From positions 243,080,622-243,144,621 of the forward strand of contig NC_053039.3 of the NCBI RefSeq assembly GCF_002575655.3: a DNA stretch of 64,000 bases. Direction: 5' to 3'. A model generated the notes under the pieces. That model saw only the letters and a program-made list of their open reading frames with translations. It was not told where the DNA came from and did no database searches. This stretch comes from Aegilops tauschii subsp. strangulata (Eukaryota; Streptophyta; Magnoliopsida; Poales; Poaceae). Positions within the stretch are counted from its first letter, which is position 1. Each line of letters begins with the position of its first letter. Shown here piece by piece: positions 43,779-56,039 of the stretch. Made by a program: the position numbers and the translations under genes.

Positions 43779-46731
43779 ATGTTCCTGCGGCGCCTGAGCA
43801 CGTCCGCCTCCGGCGTCCTCCGCCGGCGCCGCCGCGGCGCCAAGGACGACGGCGTCGTAGCCGCCCTGCGTGCGGAGATCGCCCACGAGCTCTCCTCGCC
43901 CCCCTCCTCCTCCCCCCTTTCCCTCCATTCTCAGGTACCCCCCGCCCTATCCTCCCACCAGTGACTTCCAGCCCCAATCCAGCGCCACTCACGCCCCCTT
44001 TCCCATTCGCAGGAGGCTCTCGACTTTGCCACCGTGTCGGACGCGCCGCGTGCGCAGGACGTGCTTCTGCGCCGCCGCGGAGACACCGAGGAGGTCCACG
44101 TGTCGGCGCTGCTCGCCCCACTGCGCTTCGAAGGCGAGGAACCGCTGCCCAGGGACGCGCTCATGAAGGTGTTCGTCAGCAAGCCAGGAGTGGAACCGCT
44201 GCTGCGCTTCGACTGCCGCGCGGTTGCCGCGGCCGGCGGCGCTGCTGCTGGCTATGATATAACTGCCCTTTCGTATCACGCGTTCCCTGGCGATGGTGGA
44301 GACCGCAAGTATGAAGGGCCAGACTTCGGGTAATGTTCCTTGCGCTGCTTGATTTTTAATTCTGTTAATGATGCTATGTATACCATGTGTCAAGTGTCAA
44401 CTGAACTGAACTGAACTGAACTGAACTGATACATTGGGGTTTACTGTATGGAACTAGGGAGGTGAGCATGCTGAACTAAGAAAGCAGGAACATGAAAAAA
44501 CACCTCTATGGCTAGCATTACGCAGCCTGAAATCCTAGCTTAGTTTTTACTTTCTGTTGCGCAAGGATGTTGGTACTTTGTTATTCCGTTATCTCTCTGA
44601 TAGAGTGATAGTGGAACCTGGCTGGTGTGGTCAGTTGGAAAATAAAAACATGAATACGATAGGAATGAAGTTTAAATCACAGGACTTCTTCACAAAACCC
44701 CAAGAAGGGTGAATGAATTATCATTTCGTTTGAACATAGAAAAATCGCCTCAATCATAAGCGAATGTGTTTAGAAAAATGATTTTGGTGAATTTTGAAAT
44801 TCCGGTGGAACTGGAGCATAGGAAATCTATCCGTAGGAATTCGGCAGCACCGTTTCTGTGAACCAAAGGGCATTTATACAGAAAATTTCGTAAGGATCGG
44901 AATCCTCCAAAAAATCTTACAATACAAAGGGCGACTGACCGCAGAATTTCTCATAAATTATCTGGGGAGAGTCTGTTTTACGTTCAGTGGAATTTCCCAA
45001 TAGCTGGATGCAGGATGTAAAGAGCATAGGATTTTCTTGTCACAACACCTCTGCCATTGATAACTGTAAGTCTGAAACTCCTGTTGCAGTTTGTGGAGAC
45101 CACTAACTGCTGGTGGTCTTACTTTTAAACCTAAAATTATTTAAGAGGAAATGCCAGTACCACTTCCAGTTGTTTAGATTCCTTTTGTATAAAGGGGACT
45201 TATCGGTTTATTGCCCTAACTCTTTGGATGACTGCCATTATTTTAGTTTGAGTAGTTATTTTCTTATATAATAATAATACTCCCTTTGTGGAGTATTTGA
45301 TAGTGGTTGAAATTTTTGGAATTTTGGATATTACACTGTGCAGAGACGCTGAGATCCTTCTTTGCCAATAAATATTGCGGCAGTATACTTTATGAGATCA
45401 TCCCTTTGTGGCGCATTTGTGCAATTGCTTTTGATTTGGGCACTAAATTAGTTAAATGGTATACTCCCTCAGAGTTGATCTATCTGAAAGGTGTTGAATG
45501 TTAAAATTCTAGGTTATGCTTTATTTCATTCTCTAATTTCTCAAGATTGCTGCTCGCGGGTGTAATACCGAATTGAAGCATCATATGTCGCCTTTAGTTA
45601 ATAGAGAAGTTTGCGTGAATGTAGTGTGGCACCTGACTTGCCCCAAGTCATGTCTACTACTTGGCATGCGACTTATGCTAGCCATTGGAACCGGTACCTT
45701 TCTCCATTGTGAAGTTGGGCATGAGATACAGCAAGAGGTTTTATCGATTATTATTGTAAGGGAAGGGACCAAGGTAATGGTTTTGATAGTAGGAACAATT
45801 ATTACCTAAAGCATTGACTGCAAGGTGTACAATTAAACATCACTTTTTCGGGATCGACATAGATTTAGAATTACTCGAAATAGCTGTGCTGTTTTACTGT
45901 AATGAATGATTAGGCTAAACCAAATGGTATAGAGAGAGTTTGTTCTATAAATTAGGAGGAGCTAATTCATGATATGTAATATGATAATTTGTAAACCTGT
46001 ACAGATTGGTCATTTACGCTTAACCGTTTTGATCGGATAAGGCATACAGTGCATCATGTGCCAAAACCCCATACCTGATGCATGTTAAGCTGGGACTAGA
46101 CTGGGCTTAAGATGGATAATAATGCTTCGTACCCACTTTCTTTTTTGCTCTACTGTATTAAATATGTGAAACACAATGTGCTCAAAGTGCATACCAAATA
46201 GAGAACATACATATGCTATCGGTTACATCTGTTGTTGTTAATGGTGCCTATGGTTTGTTCTGAGTGAGTCCAAATGGTGCCTATGGTTTATTCTGAAGCC
46301 AGGTGCAACAACAACAACAACAACAACAACAACAAAAACTGGATGTGTTTCTCATCCATGAAATTCTTCTTGTCGATGTTAACTATATCAGCTGTTTCAA
46401 TGTATAATGATCATATTGTCCCACCATAGACAAAAGGATCACATTTATAATTTACAAAACCACCAAAAAGGCAATTGATTCCTTTGAAAAGCAGCAAGCT
46501 CAAGAAGCATGTGCTGTTCCTCTCTAATTGCACTGAGTGAGAGTGTTTTTCCTTCCGCTGTGCAGGGATTTGGATCCTAAGCTACAGGCTGCACTGAAAG
46601 AATATCTCCTGGCAAGAGGCGTTACCCCCGAACTGGCGACCTCACTTCGTGAACACTTGCTTCAGAAGGAGCAGGCCCAGTACGTGAGCTGGCTGAAAAC
46701 ATTGGAGGGGATGTTCACCAAAGATCATTGA
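43779..46731 (+). CDS. Mitochondrial glycoprotein family (p32/MAM33-like) protein, three exons
   Basis: Exons 43779-43934, 44013-44329 and 46566-46731; all introns are GT-AG and phases fit (0, then 2). Product 212 residues. N-terminus MFLRRLSTSASGVLRRRRRG is Arg/Ser-rich and lacks acidic residues, as expected of a mitochondrial targeting peptide. The rest matches the MAM33/p32 family (PF02330): LRFDCRAVA, then ITALSYHAFPG, YEGPDFGDLDPKLQAALKEY, and the C-terminal helix ending YVSWLKTLEGMF. The family forms acidic trimers in the mitochondrial matrix, linked to respiration and mitoribosome function. Length is within the family range and no disabling change is visible. A 20-codon upstream ORF (43693-43752) would precede the start if the transcript begins early. 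Confidence 0.93.
44401..44429 (+). repeat. (CTGAA)n microsatellite
   Basis: Almost six perfect pentanucleotide units in intron 2. Confidence 0.95.
46306..46335 (+). repeat. (CAA)n microsatellite
   Basis: About ten perfect CAA units in intron 2, followed by an A run. Confidence 0.95.
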
Positions 46732-47886
46732 CCTGATCGTTGTCCAAAAAGATGAAGAAGAGAACGATTGTTGACCTATTAGTCCTCGTCTGTCCAACTT
46801 TGCTTGTCAGTTGTTAGTCTGTTCCTGATGAGTCGAATGCTTAATGTTCTTTTGGCTGTGACAATGCGGGATATAAGGTGAATGCTGTATCTCGGTTAAG
46901 TTTGTGTCCTGTCCAGTTACAGTAATGGCGTTCTTGTTGAGTTCGCTGAACTGTCAAGTGTTATCACCAGCGGCCTGTCTTGTTGCTGATTGGTGATGCT
47001 GGACTTGGGGTTTTGGACCATGAGATGAAGGCCTGAAGGTGATGGTGGATTTGTGCTTTTCGGTCGGACAAGATCAACATTCCAGTAAAATACCCCATTT
47101 AGCTTCTTTTTTTAACAAAATAAGTAGGAGGAGATTTTTCAATCTTGTAATTGAGCTGGCTCTCAACTCGTCAAGATGTGTTAAAAAAAACTTGTCAAGA
47201 AATATTTTTCTCTGCCGGCCAATATGTGATATCGCGATGGAAGATTACTCGCAAGAGTTGCATGCTTCACCCACCTCGCCTTCAATGCTTTTTCTTCATC
47301 TTCAAACTTGAATCTAGTACTATATCTTCTTAACCGAAAATTCAAATTAAGTTTCGTTTGCATATTTGTGTTCGTTGCAACAAGTACCTTCAAACAAGAC
47401 CAATTTTGAATACATTTTGACAATTTATAAATTTTTACCAAGTTTCAAATATTATAACTTGATAGCCGCAATATTAAGTTTTTACTAAGTTTTACCAAGT
47501 TTCATTTGCTTTTAGGGTTTAGGGCTAGGGCTTGGGGGTTAGGGAGGGTTGAGGGTTTAACTTTTAGTTTTTTTTAAACTTGATGAATTTATCATTCATT
47601 CTATAAAATTTCAGCAGTTGAAACCTGGTGAAGTTTTTAAAACTTGTCAAAACATATTCAGAAGTGGTCGTGTTTCAAAGCCCTCGTCATATAGAATACG
47701 AATATGCGAACGCAATTTAAGTTAGATTTTTGGTTAAAACAAATAGATTCAAATTTACAAATCAAAAGAAAAATCATTTTTAGGTGGGGTGGGTGAGGCA
47801 TGCACTCTCACTCCCTGCCAAAAGATGTACTAAAAGCTGTATGCATAAAGTAATTAAGCTCTAATCACAAAATCAAGTTTGCAATC
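46732..47886. other. 3' UTR and AT-rich intergenic sequence
   Basis: The probable p32 3' UTR runs to about 47000; no canonical AATAAA was identified. The rest is AT-rich with no gene. 47512-47558 holds a degenerate telomere-like run (GGGTTTAGGGCTAGGG and variants). Confidence 0.5.
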
Positions 47887-47979
47887 TTGCTCAATCATGT
47901 GGCTGCATGCATGCGTACCCAAGCCGCTCTGTGCAGTAAATCGCCTCCCATGTCGCGTTGGTTATCTTTCTGTATCCTC

Positions 47980-48620
47980 TTGCGTTATCAAAAGGAAAAT
48001 TGTTGTTTCGAACTGAGGCAACGTTTGTTTGCAAGAGGAAGACAAGATCGAGCATATCCTGATGCAATGCATGGTGGCTAGAGAAACTTTTGGCAGCGAT
48101 GCTTCGCTGTGCTGCATATTATTGTCATGATGCCATCACGACAAGGCACCTTGGAGGACTGGTGGATTAAGGCCAAAATGCTACTCCCTCCTTTCGGAAA
48201 AAGTTTGTCCTTTAAATGGATATATCTAGCACAGCGGGAGTATTTTAAAAGCTTGTCTCTAAAAAATTAGTGCTAGGTACATCCATTTGAGGGATAAGCT
48301 TAGGACAAACTTTTTCGGACGAAGGGAGTATTTCAAAAGCACAACAGGCGTGGTTTCGATTGGTTTGTTACCTTACCTCCTGACATCTTTGAAAACAAAG
48401 AAACACCCATGTTTTTGGTAATGTTTGTCACTAGTTGTTGGTGTCAAAACTGATGGACCTCGTCCGCGAAGACTTGAAGTATTGGATGAAGGCCGAATTC
48501 GATGGTTTGGATAGATTTGTGAGAAGTTAGCTTCATGACATTGCTCAGTTGTTGTTGGCCCATCTTCGCGCGGATTTTATTTACCGGTTTTGCTTCTCTT
48601 TTGTTAGCACGCCAAAGACG
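47980..48620 (+). pseudogene. Decayed LINE reverse-transcriptase C-terminus (zf-RVT-like)
   Basis: In one frame (48032-48091) the sequence reads QEEDKIEHILMQCMVARETF, which fits the zf-RVT zinc-binding motif at the end of plant LINE reverse transcriptases. Downstream, in other frames, come TLEDWWIKAK (about 48150-48180) and beyond the MITE a few tryptophan-spaced fragments. Many stops and shifts. A Stowaway MITE (48184-48328) lies within it. Confidence 0.5.
48184..48328 (+). mobile_element. Stowaway MITE (Tc1/Mariner type)
   Basis: 145 bp. Terminal inverted repeats CTCCCTCCTTTCGGAAAAAG and its near-complement CTTTTTCGGACGAAGGGAG, extending inward through GTTTGTCC/GGACAAAC. Flanked by TA dinucleotides (48182-48183, 48329-48330), the Stowaway target duplication. 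No coding capacity. Confidence 0.95.
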
Positions 48621-49374
48621 TACCATATATTTTATAGAATACATAAACAATTTACATTATTCTTTTTATGAAAATAAAATATAAGAACTTTATCGAATTG
48701 GTTGCAGGCACCCAATCACAAAGCTTTAAGCACACTCGCCGACACGTAGGGGTAGCGGCCGGCCGCAGATTTGTTAAAAGCATCCTCAACAAGTCCCATA
48801 TACCACCCTAAAAGTGACCACACGGGATGTTCAAATAATTTATCTGAGGTTCTCAGATGTGGTGTTTTTGCAAGTTCCTCATACATGTTCCCCTAAAACA
48901 TGTTATCTTTTTATTTCTCTTTAAACTAACATACAAATGGCATATGTGTGGAGAGGAGGTTAGGGAGAGACCGACGAGCGACACAGAGAGGCAGATGGAC
49001 GACGCAGCTGGGCAGCAAGGGGAAGAGGTAACAAAGAGACGCGGCGGCGAGAGCTGGTACATGCAACACGGCTGAGTCTGTCGGGAGGCGACGGAGTGGC
49101 TGCGCCCTGAAATTTCAACGGCTATCTCCTACCATGTTTACTGCAAGATTTACGGGAAAAGTCATCTTCCCCTGATGGAGGGGAAGTTGGGCTGATTATA
49201 TGGCCCCCCTTAAAAATATCAGAAATGCCATTGATACATTCTCTAGGAGTAGCTTTCCTAGTACATCCAATTCCGGAGTAGCTTTCCTAGTACATCCAAT
49301 TCCCGTGTGCAAATCTCCACGTGACAATCCTTATTCACTCTCATGCACCTCTCAGAGTGAACGACTCCATGTAG
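48621..49374. other. Intergenic sequence
   Basis: No coding region seen. Contains a short tandem duplication at 49246-49303. Confidence 0.5.
49246..49303 (+). repeat. 29-bp tandem duplication
   Basis: Two identical 29-bp units, 49246-49274 and 49275-49303, beginning GGAGTAGCTTTCC. Confidence 0.97.
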
Positions 49375-49382
49375 GACACTAA
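49375..49382. repeat. SINE target-site duplication GACACTAA (left)
   Basis: Matches 61839-61846, 12.5 kb away across the SINE and the Copia array. Confidence 0.85.
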
Positions 49383-49397
49383 TTTTTTTGAACACAA
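49383..49397 (-). mobile_element. 3' tail of the Au-type SINE (separated piece)
   Basis: The minus strand reads TTGTGTTCAAAAAAA, the end and A-tail of the SINE whose body lies at 61561-61838. The Copia array is inserted between them. Confidence 0.8.
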
Positions 49398-50444
49398 TGC
49401 TGGAATTTTGTCTATTTTGGGCCTAGCCCAATAGCAGTTTCAGAAATTCCTAATAAATCCTAGAGGCCCACGCAGCCCATTTGTGCAAGGCAAGAGGTGG
49501 AACAAAAGTTTAGTCCCACATTGCTAGTTTAGAGGGAGTTGCACCTCTTTATAAGGGAGGCTCTTACTCCACATGTATGAGGATGAGAACAAGAGGGACA
49601 TCCACGCGCGCTCCTCCTCCGCCACGCCACGCCGCGGGTTGCGGGAATGAGCCGATGTCTAAATTTTTGCCACGCACGACGGGTATGCGAAAGGTCACGC
49701 GGGAGCTGAAACGTTTTCTGTAGTGGACACTGAATTCGAACGGCGCGCCTCTTCGGCCGCTGCCTGTTCGCTTCGTCTCCCTCCGTTGCTTCACCTCCCG
49801 CCGCAGCCTGTTCGCGTCATTCTCCTGTGCCTATATAAGAGAGGTCGCTCCTCTCCAGAAAGACACACCAGAAGATCCTCTTCCTCTCGCCACAAGGTTC
49901 CTGAGCACTGCGCTGCTGCTACGATCTTCCCCATCCCGACTTGCGGCGTGCACCGCAGGTCGGGACAGTAGGAATCCGGAACCGCACCTTTTGAGTCCTG
50001 TACGGGAGAAGGGTGATAAGGTTTTGGGGAGCGCTCCGCGCGACTACTGACTTCTTCATCACGAACTCCGACGACTACTTCCCCGACGACGACTTCTTCC
50101 CCGACGTCGACAACCTCATCGACGACATGGCTGGAGAGGATGTCGACCCCAAGTCCAGTGCTTCTGTTGCTGCTGTCCCGTACGTGTTCTTGCTCTTTCT
50201 GTTAGATGTCCTGCCACAGTTCTTTGCTCTAGTTTCTGCCCTACATATGATAGGTTCTACTTCATATATGCAACTTCATCTAGTGTCTGTTCTAGATGTG
50301 TTTAGTTCAAGTTCATATATGCAGATGCTATTTACCTTCACTCTGTCAGATTGCATGACTTGCTTTATCTCTGCTATATTAGTCATGCTTTATCTAGTAT
50401 TTCCGTTAGCAAAATTATTTGGTAAATTGCTCATATTTCCAACA
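49398..50444 (+). repeat. LTR 1 of the Copia dimer
   Basis: 1047 bp. TATATAAGAGAGG at about 49831 is the likely core promoter. An ATG at 50128 opens a frame that leaves the LTR and enters gag. Confidence 0.92.
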
Positions 50445-53400
50445 ATCCAAAAACCTTATGATAGGCAATTTACCCCAAGTGGTTTTGCTGCTTCCATGAG
50501 ACCTCCTATGTTTGAGGGTATCCACTATAAGAGGTGGCGCGTGAGAGCAGTCTTATGGTTTCAAACCATGAGTTGCTATGACGCCACGCTTGGCAAGCCT
50601 GAAGGGGAGCTTGATGCCCAACAGGAACAAGCTTTTCAGAAAATGGATACTCTGTTTAAGGCTTCTCTCTTGAGTGTTCTTGGCGAGAACATAGTTGATG
50701 CTTATGCATCAATTGACAATGGAAAAGATATGTGGGACGCACTCTAGGCCAAGTTTGGGGTCTCGGATGCCGGCACTGAGCTGTACATCATGGAGCAATT
50801 CTATGATTACAGGATGACTGAAGAGCGCTCCGTGGTTGAGCAAGCTCATGAAAGACAGTCATTTGCTAGAGAACTTGAGCACTTCAACTGTATGCTACCG
50901 GACAAGTTTGTTGCCGGAGGTATCATCACCAAGCTTCCTCCTTCGTGGAGGAACTTTGCTACTGTACTGAAGCATAAGAGACAAGAGTTTTTCGTTCTGG
51001 ATCTCATTGGTACTCTTGATGTCGAAGAAAAGGTGAGAGCAAAGGACACACCTGCTCGAGGTATTGAGGGAGGATATAGTGCCAATCTGGTACAGAAGAA
51101 GAACTTCCAGCCCCACAAGTTCAAGAACAAGGGCAAGTTTGATGGTAAAGCAAAGTTTGATGGGAAGAACAAGGCTGTGCAGCACACGACCTTCAAGAAG
51201 AAGAATGACAAGAAGAAAGGTGTTTGTCATGTGTGTGGGGATCCTGATCATTGGGCTCCTAGTTGCCCTAATCGCTATGACAAGCGTCATCCTGGGAAAG
51301 GCGGCAAGACCGCTAATGTTGTCATTGGAGACATTGACATGAAGGATGCTGAGTATGGTATATTTCCCACTATTCTTTCAGTATGTCATTCTCCTGATTG
51401 GTTGATTGACACGGGTTCTAATGTGCATGTATGCGGTGATATTTCCATGTTTTCATCTTATCAGGCCGCAGGGACTTCAACCGTGCTGATGGGCAACGGT
51501 TCAAGTGCTTCTGTTCGTGGTGTTGGCACGGTCGATCTGAAGTTTACTTCGGGGAAGATCGTGCGGCTGAAGAACATGCATTATGTCCCCTCCGTCAATA
51601 AAAATCTTGTTAGCGGATCTCTTCTGTGTAGAGATGGCTATAAGCTTGTCTTTGAGTCAAATAAATTTGTAATATCCAAGTATGGAACCTTTGTTGGTAA
51701 AGGCTATGAGTCAGGAGGCCTGTTTCGTTTATCTTTATCAGACGTTTGCAATAACGTTGTTAATCATGTTTGCAACAATAGTGAATCAAATGTGTGGCAT
51801 TCACGTCTTTGTCATGTTAACTTTGGTTGCATGTCGCGACTAGCGAAGTTGAACTTAATCCCTAGTTTCACCACTGTCAAGGGATCTAAGTGTCAAGTTG
51901 GTGTGCAAGCTAAGCAACCTCGTAAGTCTCACACGACTGCGGAAACGAGAAATCTTGCACCACTGGAGCTCATACATTCAGATCTATGTGAAATGAATGG
52001 TGTTTTGACAAAAGGTGGAAAGAAATATTTCATGACGTTAATTGACGACTCCACTAGATACTGCCGTGTGTATCTTCTGAAATCTAAGGATGAGGCTTTG
52101 AACTTTTTCAAGATCTATAAAGCTGAAGTGGAAAACCAACTTGATCTAAAAATCAAGAGGCTTAGGTCCGGCCGTGGTGGAGAGTATTTTTCAATGAATT
52201 TGATGCTTTTTGTGCGGAACATGGTATAATCCATGAGAGGACGCCTCCCTACTCACCTCAGTCAAATGGGGTGGCCGAAATAAAGAACCTTACTCTAACT
52301 GATTTGGTTAACGCCATGTTAGACACATCGGGTCTCTCCAAGGCATGGTGGGGGGAGGCGATATTGACAGCATGTCATGTCCTAAACCGAGTTCCCACAA
52401 AGAACAAAGAAATAACTCCATTCGAGGAATGGGAGAAGAAAAGGTTAAAACTCTCTTATCTACGAACATGGGGTTGTTTGGCGAAAGTCAATGTTCCAAT
52501 TCCAAAGAAGCGGAAGCTTGGACCAAAGACTGTGGATTGTGTTTTCCTGGGATATGCTTTTCATAGCATTGGCTGTAGATTCTTGGTTGTAAAATCTGAG
52601 GTACCTGACATGCATGTCGGTACGATCATGGAGTCGAACGATGCGACTTTCTTTGAAGATATCTTTCCCATGAAGGATATGGCTACCTCATCTAATCAGG
52701 AGATGCCTAGTTCATCGAATCATGAACCTGTTACAATTACCGAACCCGCCATTTCGATGGAACACTTTGAAAGTCCTGTGGAGGAGAACAATGAAGTTCC
52801 TACTAGGAGCAAGAGATAGAGGACTGCAAAGTCCTTTGGTGATGATTTTCTTGTGTATCTCATAGATGACACTCCCAGTTCTATTTGAGAAGCCTATGCA
52901 TCTGAAGATGCTGACTACTGGAAGGAAGCGGTTCGTAGCGAGATGGATTCCATCTTGGCGAATGGAACATGGGACATAGCTGATCGTCCTTATGGGTGCA
53001 AACCTATAGGATGCAAATGGGTATTCAAGAAGAAGCTTAGGCCTGATGGTACTATTGAAAAGTACAAGGCTCGGCTCGTGGCTAAGGGTTATACCCAAAA
53101 GGAAGGTGAAGACTTCTTTGATACTTACTCGCCTGTGGCTTGACTGACCACTATTCGAGTTCTACTTTCACTAACTGCCTCGCATGGTCTTCACGTTCAT
53201 CAAATGGATGTTAAGACTTCTTTCCTAAATGGAGAGCTGGACGAGGAAATTTATATGGAACAACCAGATGGGTTTGTACTAGATGGTCAGGAAAGAAAAG
53301 TGTGCAAGTTGCTGAAGTCTTTGTATGGACTCAAGCAAGCACCCAAACGGTGGCATAAGAAGTTTGAAAGAACTTTAACAGCTGCAGGCTTTGTTGTAAA

Positions 53401-54418
53401 CGAAGCTGACAAACGTGTGTACTATCACCATGGTGGGGGCGAGGGAGTTGTCCTTTGCTTGTATGTTGACGACATACTGATTTTCGGAACAAATCTGAAT
53501 GTCATTAAGGAGGTCAAGGACTTTCTATCTCGCTGTTTTGAGATGAGGGATTTAGGAGTTGCTGATGTCATTCTGAACATCAAGTTGTTGAGAGACGGTG
53601 ATGGTGGGATTACATTGCTTCAATCTCACTACGTGGAAAAGATCTTGAGTCGCTTTGGCTATAGTGACTGCAAGCCCTCTCCAACACCATATGATGCGAG
53701 TGTGTTACTTCGAAAGAATCGAAGAATTGCTAGAGATCAATTGAAATATTCTCAGATTATTGGCTCGCTTATGTACTTAGCCAGTGCTACAAGACCTGAC
53801 ATCTCTTTTGCTGTTAGCAAACTGAGTCGGTTTGCCTCAAAACCAGGAGATGTTCATTGGAAAGCTCTAGAGAGAGTTTTGCGTTATTTGAAAGGCACTG
53901 CGAATTATGGAATTCACTACACCGGGCACCCAAAGGTGCTTGAAGGGTATAGTGACTCAAACTGGATCTCAGATGCTGATGAGATAAAGGCCACGAGCGG
54001 TTATGTATTCACTCATGGAGGTGGCGCTGTTTCTTGGAAGTCTTGCAAGCAGACCATCTTAACGAGGTCAACAATGGAAGCAGAACTCACAGCACTAGAT
54101 ACAGCTACGGTCGAAGCAGATTGGCTTCGCCGGCTCTTGAATGACTTGCCGGTTGTTGAGAAACCTGTACCGGGTATCCTTATGAACTGCGACAATCAAA
54201 CTGTGATCACAAAAGTGAGCAGCTCAAAGGATAACATGAAGTCATCAAGACACGTTCAGAGAAGGTTGAAGTCTGTCAGGAAAATGAGAAACTCCGGAGT
54301 TATTGCATTGGATTATATCCAAACGTCTAAAAATCTGGCAGATCCTTTTACTAAGGGTCTATCACGCAATGTGATAGATAATGCATCGAGGGAGATGGGT
54401 ATGAGACCCACAATATGA
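50128..54418 (+). pseudogene. Copia gag-pol, copy A
   Basis: Gag begins in the LTR (MAGEDVDPKSSASVAAVP) and continues to a capsid-like domain, a CCHC knuckle (CHVCGDPDHWAPSC), a protease site (WLIDTGSNVHVCG), an integrase, a reverse transcriptase with [10 protein letters not shown], and an RNase H with [13 protein letters not shown]. Breaks: TAG at 50745-50747; a one-base deletion near 52184-52192 that ends the first frame at 52227-52229; TAG at 52817-52819; TGA at 52886-52888; TGA at 53141-53143. The second integrase Asp is Gly (GGC, 52170-52172). Several of these are also in copy B. Confidence 0.9.
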
Positions 54419-54962
54419 GTTGTTCACAGTGGTAACCTATTCTTTGTGATCGGAGATCCCGTGAATTAAATGTGGAAGACAAGCTGTTGATCAACTGAGA
54501 GGAGAGTATCCTTACTATTAACAATACCACTCCATGAAGATGCAATACTCTCCTAAAACTGCATGGCAGGTTGATGTATATCTTAATGTGTTCTAAGTGG
54601 CTCATTTAAGCAGAGATGTTGTCCTGCAGAACATCTTTTGAAGAACACACCTATATGAGTCTGATTGTCAAACGTCGCAATCTATGAGAGTAGGGTTCTC
54701 TCTAGTAAACTCATTAAAGGTCTCAGAGTATGACGCATAAGCTCCACCCGCGGGGAAGGTCCACAGTAGCCACGTATCGGTCAAGGCTTTATGTGAAGCT
54801 AGATTCGCAGAAAACTTGCAGTTCAAGGCCTAGTCCACTGTTCAAGTTGCTTACTAGTGTAGCACAGAGTTCTAGGTGGAAGTTCAACTTAACAGTCTCC
54901 ACTGCAGTACCGGTATATAAAACCGTGTTTTGGAACCAAAGGCAAATTTTGTGTGCCTCTGG

Positions 54963-54977
54963 GATCTGGTGGGGGAT
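54963..54977 (+). promoter_or_regulatory. Polypurine tract, copy A
   Basis: GATCTGGTGGGGGAT immediately before LTR 2; the same sequence precedes LTR 3 (60557-60571). Confidence 0.8.
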
Positions 54978-56039
54978 TGCTGGAATTTTGTCTATTTTGG
55001 GACTAGCCCAATAGCAGTTTAAAAAATTCCTAATAAATCCTAGAGGCCCACGCAGCCCATTCATGCAAGGCAAGAGGTGGAACAAAAGTTTAGTCCTACA
55101 TTGCTAGTTTAGAGGGAGTTAGACCTCTTTATAAGGGAGGCTCTTTCTCCACATGTATGAGGATGAGAACAAGAGGGACCTCCACGCGCGCTCCTCCTAC
55201 GCCGCCCGCCTCGGCACGCCACGCCTCGTCACGATGCGCCGCGGGTTGCGGAAATGAGCCGAGCCGATGTCTAAATTTTTGCCACACACGATGGATATGC
55301 GAAAGGTCACGCGGGAGCTGAAACGTTTTCTCTAGTGGACACTGAATTCGAACGGCGCGCCTCTTCGGCCGCTGCCTGTTCGCTTCGTCTCCCTCCGTTG
55401 CTACACCTCCTGCCGCAGGCTGTTCGCGTCCTTCTCTTGTGCCTATATAAGAGAGGTCGCTCCTCTCCAGAGAGACACACCAGAAGATCCTCTTCCTCTC
55501 GCCACAAGGTTCCTGAGCACTGCGCTGCTGCTACGATCTTCCCCATCCCGACTTGTGGCGTGCACCGCAGGTCGGGACAGTAGGCCTCCGGAACCGCACC
55601 TTTTGGGTCCTGTACGGGAGAAGGGTGATAAGGTTTTTGGGGAGCGCTCCGCGCGACTACTGACTTCTTCATCACGGACTCCGATGACTACTTCCCCGAC
55701 GTCGACAACCTCATCGACGACATGGCTGGAGAGGATGTCGACCCCAAGTCCAGTGCTTCTGTTGCTGCTGTCCCGTACGTGTTCTTGCTCTTTCTGTTAG
55801 ATGTCCTGCCACAGTTCTTTGCTCTAGTTTCTGCCCTACATATGATAGGTTCTACTTCATATATGCAACTTCATCTAGTGTCTGTTCTAGATGTGTTTAG
55901 TTCAAGTTCATATATGCAGATGCTATTTACCTTCACTCTGTCAGATTGCATGACTTGCTTTATCTCTGCTATATTAGTCATGCTTTATCTAGTATTTCCG
56001 TTAGCAAAATTATTTGGTAAATTGCTCATATTTCCAACA
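54978..56039 (+). repeat. LTR 2 (shared middle LTR)
   Basis: 1062 bp. TATATAAGAGAGG retained at about 55443. It serves as the 3' LTR of copy A and 5' LTR of copy B. Confidence 0.92.

Larger units (their letters stand above)
44330..46565 (+). other. Intron 2 of the p32 gene
   Basis: 2236 bp, GTAATG donor and TGTGCAG acceptor. Contains a pentanucleotide (CTGAA) run at 44401-44429, a (CAA) run at 46306-46335 and no coding sequence. A roughly 30-bp repeat of GGTGCCTATGGTTT occurs twice near 46241-46297. Confidence 0.8.

Noticed and set aside
43989..44393. 134-codon open frame on the minus strand
   Set aside because: Antisense of p32 exon 2; GC-rich shadow without similarity.
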